From NCBI RefSeq assembly GCF_003992625.1, contig NZ_RZMW01000040.1, positions 61,588 through 125,587 on the forward strand: a DNA stretch of 64,000 nt. The letters run 5' to 3'. Positions 19,538 to 27,822 of the stretch are shown here, piece after piece. Below the pieces are notes generated by a model. The model searched no databases, was not told the origin of the DNA, and saw nothing but the letters and a program-made list of their open reading frames with translations. Position numbers and translations under genes: made by a program. The number at the start of each line of letters is the position of its first letter. Position 1 is the first letter of the stretch. The stretch is from Pelagibacterium lentulum (GTDB lineage: Bacteria; Pseudomonadota; Alphaproteobacteria; Rhizobiales; Devosiaceae).

Positions 19538-21166
19538 TTACAAATGTTTTGCCTGCCGCCGCTTTTGCAGCGCCACGCCCAACAGCCCCAAAACCAGCCC
19601 CAGAACGATAAGCGCAAAGAAGGGCATATGCCGGTATTGAGTGAACAGCGTCCCTCCGATGGGCAGGGACGGGCTGCCCTTGACGGCGCCGATTTCGCGC
19701 TCGCGTAGTTGCACAGTGACACGCCCGAGCGGATCGACGATTGCCGAAATGCCCGAATTGGCCACCCTGATCATAGACAATCCCTCTTCCACCGCGCGCA
19801 GCCGTGCGTGATGGAAGTGTTGAGCCGGACCGATGGAATAGTCGAACCAGGCATCGTTGGTGAGCACCAGAATGAACTGGGCATCGGCAACGGGGGCACC
19901 CAATCGGCCAGAATAGAGGATTTCATAGCAGATCAGCGGCAGAAAGGCTGGGGTTCCCGGCAGGTTCATCAGCCGCCGCGCATCACCGGGGGCCCAGCCC
20001 TCCGAGCCGTGTACGAACTGGGACAGCCCAAAACGCTCGAAAAAATCCTGAAACGGCAGATATTCCCCGAACGGGACGAGATGGGTCTTGTCATAGCTTG
20101 AGATCACTTCGCCATCGGAATTGAAGGCAAGGATCGAGTTGAACGGACGCTGACCGGGCACAATCGACCCGTCGGAGCCGTAGGCCTCACGCGGCGCGCC
20201 GGTCAGAAGCGTTATATGATCGGGCAGCGCGCGGGCGATCTGCGCGATGTATTGTGGCTCGTCGGACAAAAAGAACGGCAGCGCGGCTTCGGGCCAGATC
20301 AGATGCGTCACATCGTCCAGCCCCTCATCCTCGGGATTGGTGTGCATTGTCGAAAGGTCGATCAGCCGGTTGACGATCTCCTCGCGCGCAAAGGTCTGCC
20401 ACTTGATATCCTGTGCAACGACTGGCTGGACCATGCGCACACGCATGTCCGGATTTTCCTCGACCGTAATGTCGCCAAGCCGGTAATGGCCCCAGGCCAA
20501 TTGCAGCGTAATCAGCCCCACCGCCACAAAGAGCGGCAGCAGCCTTGAGACCAGAGCGCGCTCGGCAGCGGGCCAGACAAGCGCTGGCGTTGCTGCAACA
20601 ACAATAGCGGCAAAACTCAGCCCGTAAATGCCAACAAGGCTGGCTGCCTGCATCATCTCGGGATTGGCAGTCAACGCATAGCCGAAAAGATTGAAGGGAA
20701 AGCCGGTAAAAAGGTGTCCGCGGGCAAATTCGGCCAGCGCCAGAAAGCCTGCCAGCGCAAAAATCCGCAGCCATGAGTCCGACCATAGGAAATGGGCCAG
20801 ACTGACCCCGAAGGCCCAGAACAATGAAAGAATCGCGGCCAGCCCCAGCACCGCAACCGGCATGGCCGCCAACAGCCAGCCGCCATCGACGAAAAACGCC
20901 GCGCCGACCCAATGGATTGAGACCGCGAAATAGCCGAGCCCGAAATTGAAACCGATCCAGAAGGCCGGGCCGATCAACCGCCGGAAAACGCCCTTTTCGC
21001 GTTCGGCGCCATCGAGCGCCCAAACGAGAACGGACACACCGACAAACAGCGCGGGCAGGAAAAACAGCGGCGGCATTGCAAGCGCGGCAATCGCCCCGGC
21101 CAGGATCATGAGCAATGCCCGGCGCCAGCCCTGGCTCAGCATGGCAAATTCGGCCAATGCGGTCAC
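19538..21166 (-). CDS. lnt: Apolipoprotein N-acyltransferase
   Basis: 542 aa inner-membrane enzyme. About eight hydrophobic segments (six within the first 210 residues, one near the C-terminus) surround a periplasmic nitrilase-like domain. The catalytic triad is visible: Glu in LIWPEAALPF, Lys in SSYDKTHLVPFGEYLPF, Cys in LPLICYEILYSG. It adds the third acyl chain to lipoproteins. The gene order lnt then metK is conserved in Hyphomicrobiales, although the small HTH gene often found between them is absent. Confidence 0.96.
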   Translation of the reverse strand: MTALAEFAMLSQGWRRALLMILAGAIAALAMPPLFFLPALFVGVSVLVWALDGAEREKGVFRRLIGPAFWIGFNFGLGYFAVSIHWVGAAFFVDGGWLLAAMPVAVLGLAAILSLFWAFGVSLAHFLWSDSWLRIFALAGFLALAEFARGHLFTGFPFNLFGYALTANPEMMQAASLVGIYGLSFAAIVVAATPALVWPAAERALVSRLLPLFVAVGLITLQLAWGHYRLGDITVEENPDMRVRMVQPVVAQDIKWQTFAREEIVNRLIDLSTMHTNPEDEGLDDVTHLIWPEAALPFFLSDEPQYIAQIARALPDHITLLTGAPREAYGSDGSIVPGQRPFNSILAFNSDGEVISSYDKTHLVPFGEYLPFQDFFERFGLSQFVHGSEGWAPGDARRLMNLPGTPAFLPLICYEILYSGRLGAPVADAQFILVLTNDAWFDYSIGPAQHFHHARLRAVEEGLSMIRVANSGISAIVDPLGRVTVQLREREIGAVKGSPSLPIGGTLFTQYRHMPFFALIVLGLVLGLLGVALQKRRQAKHL

Positions 21167-21346
21167 TGTGATGCCCCTTGGATCAGCGAATCAACTGGGT
21201 TTGACGGTGTACGCGGCGCGTGAGAACGTCAATGCGCACATAAGCGCGAACAGGGTCCGACTGTGCATTAGGGCATTGGTTCAAACCATGCTAGAATGGC
21301 GCTCTTGTAGCGTTGGCTGCATTATTCCCGAACTGATCGGATTTTC

Positions 21347-21811
21347 ATGAATATTCCTGTTTGGATAAAACCCGCCGCCTATGGCGCGGCTATTGGTGGC
21401 GTTGTTGTCGCCATTGTCGGTTTCTCGTGGGGCGGTTGGGTCAGCGGTGGCTCCGCTCTGGCATCGGCCAATGCGGCTGCGTTGCAAAGTCGGACAGATC
21501 TCGCCTCGGCGATTTGCGTGCAGAATTTCATGGCCGATGAGAACGCGCGTGCCAACCTCAACGAACTCAAGGCCCTGCGCGACAACCAGCAGCGCACGTA
21601 TCTTGAGGAAGGCACCTGGGCGATCATGCCCGATCAGGATGCAGTCACTCGCGACACCGCAATACTTTGCGCCCGCATGCTCTCGGCTCTGGAACCCGAG
21701 GAATTGCCGGTCGTAGAAAATCAGGAGGTCGTTGAGCCGGGCATTGTTATCGATCCCGAGGAGAGCAGCGCGCCGCTCGATGCCGAACCGGCAATCGAAG
21801 ACCCTGCATAA
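21347..21811 (+). CDS. Conserved hypothetical membrane-anchored protein
   Basis: 154 aa. One N-terminal membrane segment with small residues (AAYGAAIGGVVVAIVGFSWGGW), a short Ala-rich stretch, a soluble domain with two Cys (SAICVQNFMADENARANLNELKALRDNQQR.., TAILCARML) and an acidic Pro/Glu tail from about residue 115. The fold is not recognised. The repeated SxxxCxxxF/M pattern and the EEGTWAIMPDQD stretch suggest a conserved periplasmic domain. It stands alone between lnt and a minus-strand gene, with its own terminator. Confidence 0.7.
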   Translation: MNIPVWIKPAAYGAAIGGVVVAIVGFSWGGWVSGGSALASANAAALQSRTDLASAICVQNFMADENARANLNELKALRDNQQRTYLEEGTWAIMPDQDAVTRDTAILCARMLSALEPEELPVVENQEVVEPGIVIDPEESSAPLDAEPAIEDPA

Positions 21812-21826
21812 TAACAGTCACAAATC

Positions 21827-21860
21827 GGCTGGCCGGTTCAAGTGTTCCGGCCAGCCTTTG
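21827..21860 (+). terminator. Rho-independent terminator
   Basis: GGCTGGCCGG and CCGGCCAGCC form a perfect 10-bp stem around a loop of about 10 nt, followed by TTTG, 16 bp after the preceding stop codon. Confidence 0.8.
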
Positions 21861-21895
21861 TCGCGTTATGCCGGGCAGAAAATGGTGTGCGCCGC

Positions 21896-22165
21896 CTATT
21901 CAGCTTGTAAAATTGCCTGCCGATCCTGCTTGCGCAGCAAGGGGTATCCGTCCTTGTCGTAAAGATCGTGCAGATCGCGCGCGTCATAGGTACGGCCATC
22001 AACAATCATGCGTGCACCGCGAAGGCTGACCGGCGCTGCCTCTTCAAGAGCAAAGCGGATGGCCTTGGCGGCCGATGAAAAGCGTCGTGCCCCTTGGGCA
22101 AAAGCGGCGTTCAGGTCACTGCCGAGATAGAGTGCCGCCTGGGCGTTATAATTGATCGTATTCAT
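21896..22165 (-). CDS. Small conserved hypothetical protein
   Basis: 89 aa from ATG 22165 (MNTINYNAQAALYLGSDLNAAF). It has two parts: an Ala-rich helical region (ARRFSSAAKAIRFALEEA) and a C-terminal segment MIVDGRTYDARDLHDLYDKDGYPL. No domain was recognised. It is divergent from cspA across a 429-bp region. Codon use and composition match neighbouring genes, which supports a real gene. Confidence 0.65.
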   Translation of the reverse strand: MNTINYNAQAALYLGSDLNAAFAQGARRFSSAAKAIRFALEEAAPVSLRGARMIVDGRTYDARDLHDLYDKDGYPLLRKQDRQAILQAE

Positions 22166-22594
22166 TGAAAGTCTTTCTGGCGCCGACCGTATGGTGGCTG
22201 CCGGGTAAAATCGCAAAGCGGCTGGCCGCATGGGGCAAAACATCCCGCTGGCGATTGAAATTGGAAAATTGCGTTCTGGAGAGTTTATACATCCGTCTGT
22301 GTGACGGTACGCCGACAGTGCGGCGGCTCTCAAACAGGAACACAGTGCATATAGTGCAGCGGGACCCAGATGACAAGAGCCACGCACGCTGGGCAGCGCT
22401 GCAGCACGGACGCCTTGCTTTACACACAGTGACCTGTTACTTTGCACGAATACGTTTGACGCTCTTTAGCTACCTGATCCCGGCACGCCGGTCACTTGGA
22501 TACCTCAATTGCAAGACGTTTAGATGCGGCCTCAGGGCCGGATCGGCTTGCTTGCATGTCGCTGGCAGGTCACTGCCAATGAAAGGATCCATCG
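22166..22594. other. 429-bp intergenic region upstream of cspA
   Basis: No convincing gene in either direction: an open plus-strand frame from 22165 runs into cspA out of phase and has no ribosome site. It must hold the promoter of the minus-strand small protein and a promoter and probably long leader for cspA. Long leaders are usual for cold-shock genes; no cold box could be confirmed by eye. Confidence 0.5.
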
Positions 22595-22801
22595 ATGATC
22601 TCCGGCAAAGTAAAATTTTTCAATTCCACTAAAGGCTTCGGCTTCATTCAGCCTGACCAGGGCGGCCAGGACGCATTCGTCCATATCAGCGCTGTAGAGC
22701 GCGCCGGCCTTTCGACACTGGTTGAAGGCCAGGCTGTCAGCTACGATCTGGAAACCGGCCGCGATGGCCGCGCTTCGGCGACAAATATCCAAGAAGCCTA
22801 A
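22595..22801 (+). CDS. cspA: Cold-shock protein, CspA family
   Basis: 68 aa single cold-shock domain. RNP1 is KGFGFIQPD and RNP2 is DAFVHISAV; the protein starts MISGKVKFFNSTKGFGF and ends with ATNIQEA. AAGGA lies 9 nt before the ATG. It is an RNA chaperone binding single-stranded nucleic acid. A strong terminator follows, and a small basic protein gene lies 47 bp downstream. Confidence 0.95.
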   Translation: MISGKVKFFNSTKGFGFIQPDQGGQDAFVHISAVERAGLSTLVEGQAVSYDLETGRDGRASATNIQEA

Positions 22802-22807
22802 TCTGCC

Positions 22808-22833
22808 AAAGGCCGCCTCCGGGCGGCCTTTTT
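22808..22833 (+). terminator. Rho-independent terminator of cspA
   Basis: AAAGGCCGCC, a 4-nt loop, GGGCGGCCTTTTT: an ideal stem with a T-run, 7 bp after the cspA stop. Confidence 0.9.
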
Positions 22834-22848
22834 ATTTGGAGGTCTGCC

Positions 22849-23058
22849 ATGATTGGCCCAAAGCTTACGCCGCAGAAGAAATTTTCGCTGATGGAAGCGC
22901 GTCAGCAGGAAGCCCTTCGACAGGAAGAGCAGGCTCTTGAGGCAACGCGCGCCAAGACCGCGCGACTTAAGGCCCAACGGCTCGAAAAAGAATATCAGGA
23001 CAGCCTGAAGCCCAAAAAGCCCGCCGTGCGCGCCAAGCGCACAGCCAAAGCGCGCTAG
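22849..23058 (+). CDS. Small basic coiled-coil protein, unknown function
   Basis: 69 aa with GGAGG 6 bp before the ATG. Nearly the whole chain is predicted helical and rich in Lys, Arg, Gln and Glu (RQQEALRQEEQALEATRAKTARLKAQRLEKEY), with a Lys/Pro/Ala tail (KPKKPAVRAKRTAKAR). The composition suggests nucleic-acid or ribosome association. It follows the cspA terminator, so expression may depend on read-through or its own promoter. No family was recognised. Confidence 0.7.
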   Translation: MIGPKLTPQKKFSLMEARQQEALRQEEQALEATRAKTARLKAQRLEKEYQDSLKPKKPAVRAKRTAKAR

Positions 23059-23198
23059 ACCTTTTTTGGTGCGGGAACGCGCCGTCGATTGCTGACAGCA
23101 ATCATAGAGACATGCGCTGCTACGCCATGTCGTTTACCGATCTCCCGTTTCATTCCCGACTCCGACAGCGCCCGAAAAGCGACTAGCATTTCGCGCAA

Positions 23199-23233
23199 CA
23201 AAAAACCCCGGGCGCCATCTCTGGCGCACGGGG
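23199..23233 (-). terminator. Orphan rho-independent terminator on the minus strand
   Basis: CCCCG-GCGCC (23206-23216) pairs with GGCGC-CGGGG (23223-23233); on the minus strand the stem is followed by six Ts. No minus-strand gene lies upstream of it in the urtA leader region, so it would end an unannotated transcript, perhaps a small RNA. Confidence 0.55.
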
Positions 23234-23244
23234 CTCGAGATTGT

Positions 23245-23271
23245 GGTGCAAACAACCTCTGCCGGAGGACA
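23245..23271 (+). repeat. Leader-like direct repeat, distal copy
   Basis: 27 bp starting GGTGCAAACA and ending CGGAGGACA, 23 of 27 identical to the urtA 5' leader (23552-23578), including a Shine-Dalgarno-like GGAGG, but with no start codon at the right distance. Confidence 0.6.
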
Positions 23272-23523
23272 TCCGACGGCAGCGAGTTTATCCCAGCCTT
23301 ATGGGCGTGTCATGAGGGGCATGCCTGATAATTATGCACAACAACACGCCACCATCCTTTCGTGCGCCTAAAAAATAGCCATTCATACCGCCTTTAGCCA
23401 GACGCAACGTCTGCTGAACATCGATCCACGCATGACACCGGATTGAGACCACTCCTGTCGCTGCGGCAGATTGCAAGCCTTTACAAAATCTTAACGCCAA
23501 TCGTTCCGGGCCTGTTCGGGCTC

Positions 23524-23538
23524 TGGCATAGTTCTTGC
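23524..23538 (+). promoter_or_regulatory. Sigma-54 (RpoN) promoter of the urt-ure locus
   Basis: TGGCATAGTTCTTGC has the -24 GG and -12 GC with the required spacing (consensus TGGCAC-N5-TTGC). It ends 42 bp before the urtA ATG, putting the transcript start at about 23550. RpoN promoters on urea genes are normally driven by NtrC under nitrogen limitation. Confidence 0.85.
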
Positions 23539-23551
23539 GACTCCTGTTGGC

Positions 23552-23578
23552 GGTGCAAACAGCAACTGTCGGAGGACA
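23552..23578 (+). repeat. Leader-like direct repeat, urtA-proximal copy
   Basis: This 27-bp copy begins at the predicted transcription start of urtA and contains its ribosome site GGAGG, so it is essentially the whole 5' untranslated leader. The second copy lies 307 bp upstream. Confidence 0.6.
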
Positions 23579-23580
23579 AA

Positions 23581-24879
23581 ATGACAGACTGGACCAAATA
23601 CAAGGGCTTGGCGTTGGCAGGGGTTTTGGGAGCATCGCTGCTCGCCGCGCCGGTTGCCGCCCAGGAAGGCGAGCCAATCAAGGTCGGTATCCTGCATTCG
23701 CTTTCGGGCACGATGGCGATTTCGGAAACCACCCTTAAAGACGTTATGGAAATGCTCATCGAGCAACAGAATGAAGCCGGTGGGGTTCTGGGCCGCCCGC
23801 TCGAACCAGTGATCGTCGATATTGCCTCCGACTGGCCGCTGGCCGCCGAACTGGCCCGACGCCTGATCGAGGTCGATGAAGTCGATGTTGTCTTTGGCTG
23901 CTGGACGTCGGTTTGCCGCAAGTCGGTATTGCCGGTCTTTGAAGAACTCAACTCGCTGCTGTTCTACCCGGTTCAGTACGAAGGCGAAGAAAGTCAGCGC
24001 AACGTCTTTTATACCGGCGCGGCGCCCAACCAGCAGGCCATTCCCGCCGTTGACTACCTGATGAATGAAGAAGGGGTCGAGCGCTGGGTGCTTGCCGGCA
24101 CCGATTACGTCTATCCCCAGACCACCAATCTCATCCTCGAGCAATATCTCAAGGATGCCGGTGTCGCCGATGAAGACATCATGATCAACTATACCCCGTT
24201 CGGCCATTCGGACTGGCAAACGATCGTTTCCGATATCGTCGCCTTCGGTTCGGAAGGCAAAAAGACCGCCGTTGTCTCCACCATCAATGGTGACGCCAAC
24301 GTGCCCTTCTATCGCGAACTTGCCAATCAGGGCGTGGATGCAGCCGATATTCCGGTCGTTGCCTTCTCGGTGGGCGAAGAAGAGCTTTCGGGCTTTGATA
24401 CCACCCCGCTTGTCGGCCACCTCGCGGCCTGGAACTACTTCATGAGCGTGGATACCCCTGAAAATGCCGAGTTCATCGCGGCGTGGCAGGATTATATCGG
24501 CTCGACCGACCGCGTTACCAATGACCCGATGGAGGCCCATTATATCGGCTTCAACATGTGGGTTGCCGCCGTTGAAGCGGCCGGCACAACCGATGCCGAC
24601 GCGGTTATCGACTCCATCGTGGGTATTGAAGTGCCGAACCTGACCGGCGGTACGGCCGTCATGTTGCCCAATCACCACATCACCAAACCGGTTCTGATCG
24701 GTGAAATCCAGGATGACGGCCAGTTCTTCGTGGTCTGGGAAACCGACGATCTCGTCGCGGGCGACGCCTGGTCCGACTTCCTCCCCGGTTCGCGTGACCT
24801 GATCGCCGATTGGACCGATCCGATCAATTGCGGAAACTACAATACCGTCACCGAGACGTGCGGCGGCTCCGATCTCTGA
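23581..24879 (+). CDS. urtA: Urea ABC transporter, substrate-binding protein
   Basis: 432 aa from ATG 23581, 5 bp after GGAGGAC; the frame is open further upstream but that part holds the sigma-54 promoter. A signal peptide (about residues 1-27, cleaved after VAA-Q) precedes the type I periplasmic binding fold: IKVGILHSLSGTMAISE, VFGCWTSVCRKSVLPVFEE, LLFYPVQYEGEE, FYTGAAPNQQAIPA. These are UrtA-specific signatures. It captures urea in the periplasm for UrtBCDE. It leads the operon behind the RpoN promoter. Confidence 0.97.
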   Translation: MTDWTKYKGLALAGVLGASLLAAPVAAQEGEPIKVGILHSLSGTMAISETTLKDVMEMLIEQQNEAGGVLGRPLEPVIVDIASDWPLAAELARRLIEVDEVDVVFGCWTSVCRKSVLPVFEELNSLLFYPVQYEGEESQRNVFYTGAAPNQQAIPAVDYLMNEEGVERWVLAGTDYVYPQTTNLILEQYLKDAGVADEDIMINYTPFGHSDWQTIVSDIVAFGSEGKKTAVVSTINGDANVPFYRELANQGVDAADIPVVAFSVGEEELSGFDTTPLVGHLAAWNYFMSVDTPENAEFIAAWQDYIGSTDRVTNDPMEAHYIGFNMWVAAVEAAGTTDADAVIDSIVGIEVPNLTGGTAVMLPNHHITKPVLIGEIQDDGQFFVVWETDDLVAGDAWSDFLPGSRDLIADWTDPINCGNYNTVTETCGGSDL

Positions 24880-24929
24880 TCGGCCGGGACAACCTATGGC
24901 TGGGACGGCATTGCCGCCCCGGCCATGAC

Positions 24930-24952
24930 AAAGGGCCAAGGGGCTGGCCTTT
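24930..24952 (+). other. Intercistronic hairpin between urtA and urtB
   Basis: AAAGGGCCA and TGGC-CTTT pair around a 6-nt loop with only two Ts after it. Such hairpins after binding-protein genes usually stabilise the upstream message or cause partial termination, giving more UrtA than permease. Confidence 0.6.
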
Positions 24953-24973
24953 GCAGACAGGGTGGGACTTGAA

Positions 24974-26587
24974 ATGACTTGTGGTGTTCGTCCGTTCCGG
25001 GCCGTTCTTGCGTGCCTTTTATTGTTGGTTGCGTTGGCTTTTGCCAGCCTTGCGCGTGCGCAGGACACTTCGCCCCTCATCTCCGATTTCGGAGGCGCCA
25101 ATCTGCGCGCACTGGCGGCAGCCGTCGAAGCGCTGGCCGCATCGGGCGATGAGCGCGCGCTACCAGTCCTTCAGGCGCTGGGCGACGGCAACCTTTATGA
25201 AACGGTCGATGGCGGCATCTATATCCGGGAAGGACGCGGCGCGATCATTGACGCGGCCACCGGCGAAACGACAACGGATGTCGAACCGGACGATTTGCGC
25301 GTTATCCGTATCAACAACGCCCTGCGCCGCGATATTCGCGCGGCCATCGGCGGCATGACGCTTTTGAGCGAGGACGACAATACCCGCCTGCGCGCAGCGC
25401 GGGAGATGTTTTCAACCGCTGATCCGGCCAACATCGAATTGCTCGACGAGGCCCTGGCCCAGGAAGACAATGCCGCTGTCCGCCGGGTGATGGAGCAGGC
25501 CCGCGCCGCAGCGATCCTGCGCACCGACGTATCGGAGGAAGATTTCGCCGCTGCCGTTGCCGTCATCGCCGCGCGTGGCGACCGGCAGGCACTGGGCATT
25601 CTCAATGCCAACCTCGCCAATGCGTCTGAGGCCGAGCGCGTCAATATCGAAGCGGGAATTGCGCGCATCAATCAAGCGCTTGCCATCCAGGGCGTCGGCC
25701 AGAATGTCTGGTACGGGATTTCGCTCGGCTCGGTGCTCCTTCTCGCCGCGATCGGACTGGCCATTACCTTCGGCGTGATGGGGGTCATCAACATGGCGCA
25801 TGGCGAAATGGTGATGATCGGGGCCTATGTGACCTTCGTGGTTCAGGAAATCATCCGCACCACAAATCCGGGCCTGTTCGATTATTCACTCGCCATTGCC
25901 GTGCCCATGGCTTTCCTCATCACCGGGCTGATCGGGGTGGCAATCGAGCGCGGCATCATCCGCTGGCTTTATGGCCGTCCGCTCGAAACGCTGCTCGCCA
26001 CATGGGGGCTTTCGCTCATCATCCAGCAGGGTGTGCGCACCATTTTCGGGGCCACGAACCGCGATGTGGGCAATCCATCCTATATGTCGGGCGCATTCGA
26101 TTTCATGGGCATCGCGATTACCTATAACCGGCTCTGGATCGTGGTGTTCTCGCTTGTGGTATTTGCCCTGCTCTTGCTGGTGCTCAACAAGACGCCCCTG
26201 GGCCTCCAGATGCGGGCGGTGACGCAGAACCGGCGCATGGCGTCCTCGATGGGCATCCGAACGCCCTGGGTCGATGCCATGACCTTCGGGCTGGGATCGG
26301 GTGTGGCCGGGCTGGCCGGTGTAGCGCTGAGCCAGATCGACAATGTTTCACCCAATCTGGGCCAGGGCTACATCATCGACAGTTTCATGGTCGTGGTCTT
26401 TGGCGGGGTCGGCAATCTCTGGGGCACACTGGTGGGCGCCATGACGCTTGGCATCGCCAACAAGTTCCTGGAGCCCTATGCCGGGGCCGTGCTGGCCAAA
26501 ATCATCATTCTGGTGCTGATCATTCTCTTTATCCAGCGGCGCCCACGTGGGCTATTCGCGCTCAAGGGACGGGCGGTGGAGCAATGA
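24974..26587 (+). CDS. urtB: Urea ABC transporter, permease UrtB
   Basis: About 537 aa from ATG 24974 (a GTG at 24962 is possible). A signal sequence and a helical periplasmic extension of about 220 residues, normal for UrtB, precede the LivH-type permease with eight or so membrane segments from LGSVLLLAAIGLAITFGVMGVINMAHGE onward. The AHGE and GxGSGVAGLAGV motifs of branched-chain-type permeases are present. It overlaps urtC by 4 bp. Confidence 0.96.
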   Translation: MTCGVRPFRAVLACLLLLVALAFASLARAQDTSPLISDFGGANLRALAAAVEALAASGDERALPVLQALGDGNLYETVDGGIYIREGRGAIIDAATGETTTDVEPDDLRVIRINNALRRDIRAAIGGMTLLSEDDNTRLRAAREMFSTADPANIELLDEALAQEDNAAVRRVMEQARAAAILRTDVSEEDFAAAVAVIAARGDRQALGILNANLANASEAERVNIEAGIARINQALAIQGVGQNVWYGISLGSVLLLAAIGLAITFGVMGVINMAHGEMVMIGAYVTFVVQEIIRTTNPGLFDYSLAIAVPMAFLITGLIGVAIERGIIRWLYGRPLETLLATWGLSLIIQQGVRTIFGATNRDVGNPSYMSGAFDFMGIAITYNRLWIVVFSLVVFALLLLVLNKTPLGLQMRAVTQNRRMASSMGIRTPWVDAMTFGLGSGVAGLAGVALSQIDNVSPNLGQGYIIDSFMVVVFGGVGNLWGTLVGAMTLGIANKFLEPYAGAVLAKIIILVLIILFIQRRPRGLFALKGRAVEQ

Positions 26588-27816
26588 TTACCCAAGCCAT
26601 TCTCCGCGCATTGGATAAGAAGGCCATCTGGGTCATTTCCATACTGATCGCCATGGCGATCCTTGTGCCGCTCTCGAACCTCTTGCTGCCGACCGGGCAC
26701 CCGCTGCGCGTGCCCAATTACATGGTCTCGCTGCTGGGCAAATATCTTTCCTATGCCATGCTCGCGCTCGCGCTCGATCTGATCTGGGGTTATTGCGGCA
26801 TCCTCTCGCTGGGTCATGGCGCGTTCTTTGCCCTTGGCGGCTATGCGATGGGCGTTTACCTCATGCGCCAGATCGGCACGCGCGGTGTCTATAGCCATCC
26901 AGAACTGCCCGATTTCATGGTGTTTTTAGGCTGGCCCGAATTGCCCTGGTATTGGCTGGGGATGGATCAGTTCTGGTTTGCCGCCATCATGGTGATGTTT
27001 GTGCCCGGCCTTCTGGCCTTCGTTTTCGGCTGGTTTGCGTTCAGAAGCCGGGTGACGGGCGTTTATCTCTCGATCATCACCCAGGCCATGACCTATGCCC
27101 TGATGCTGGCCTTTTTCCGCAACGATATGGGCTTTGGCGGCAATAATGGCCTGACCGATTTCCGCGACATTCTCGGCGCGCCCATTGCTGCGCAAACCAC
27201 GCGCGCAGCGCTGTTCTCGGCCACGGCGATTGCACTTGCCGCGTCTTTCCTCGTTTGCTCGATGATCGTGAAATCGAAACTGGGCAAGGTGATGGTCGCG
27301 GTCCGCGATGCGGAAAGCCGCACCCGGTTCATCGGCTATCGCGTGGAAAACGTCAAACTCTTCGCCTTCACCGTTTCGGCCATCATGGCCGGGATTGCGG
27401 GCGCGCTTTACGTGCCGCAGGTCGGGATCATCAATCCGGGCGAATTTGCCCCTGCCAATTCCATTGAGGTTGTTATCTGGGCCGCTGTCGGTGGACGCGG
27501 CACACTGATCGGGCCGATCATCGGGGCCATTGTTGTCAATGTGGGCAAGTCCTATTTCACCGCCGCCCTACCCGATTTCTGGCTGTTCGCGCTTGGCGGC
27601 CTGTTCGTTTTTGTAACGCTGTTCATGCCCAAGGGCATTGTCGGGGTGTTTACGTCCGCATGGAGCGCGCTTCGTGCCCGGCGAGCATCCGCCCGAGCAC
27701 AAAAGGGCGCTGGCCCGATGCCGGGTCCTTCTACCGACGCCCCTGCCCGTCCAAGCCAACGACAGGATAACGAAACCGAAACGCCCCCGGGCGCCAAACC
27801 CTCACCTGCGGAGTAA
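26584..27816 (+). CDS. urtC: Urea ABC transporter, permease UrtC
   Basis: 410 aa LivM-type permease with about ten membrane segments. Family markers: LSYAMLALALDLIWGYCGILSLGHGAFFALGGYAMG and VAVRDAESRTRFIGYRVENVKLFAFTVSA. The last 45 residues are a hydrophilic Pro/Ala-rich cytoplasmic tail. It pairs with UrtB to form the channel. Confidence 0.96.
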   Translation: MITQAILRALDKKAIWVISILIAMAILVPLSNLLLPTGHPLRVPNYMVSLLGKYLSYAMLALALDLIWGYCGILSLGHGAFFALGGYAMGVYLMRQIGTRGVYSHPELPDFMVFLGWPELPWYWLGMDQFWFAAIMVMFVPGLLAFVFGWFAFRSRVTGVYLSIITQAMTYALMLAFFRNDMGFGGNNGLTDFRDILGAPIAAQTTRAALFSATAIALAASFLVCSMIVKSKLGKVMVAVRDAESRTRFIGYRVENVKLFAFTVSAIMAGIAGALYVPQVGIINPGEFAPANSIEVVIWAAVGGRGTLIGPIIGAIVVNVGKSYFTAALPDFWLFALGGLFVFVTLFMPKGIVGVFTSAWSALRARRASARAQKGAGPMPGPSTDAPARPSQRQDNETETPPGAKPSPAE

Positions 27817-27822
27817 GCGGAA

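Larger units (their letters stand above)
23059..23580. other. 522-bp regulatory region upstream of urtA
   Basis: No protein gene is supported. It contains a minus-strand terminator-like hairpin (23199-23233), two copies of a leader-like repeat (23245-23271 and 23552-23578) and a sigma-54 promoter (23524-23538). The size leaves room for upstream NtrC sites, although no clear full NtrC palindrome was found by eye. Confidence 0.6.

Noticed and set aside
22165..22632. 155-aa plus-strand open frame leading into cspA
   Set aside because: Overlaps cspA out of frame, no ribosome site, no recognisable domain.
23055..23255. 66-aa minus-strand open frame between the small basic gene and the urtA region
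   Set aside because: It contains the terminator hairpin and lacks a ribosome site and any family resemblance.
23491..25101. 536-aa minus-strand open frame over urtA
   Set aside because: Antisense to urtA with RNA-like composition (poly Asn/Gly/His), no start signal; high-GC third-position artefact.
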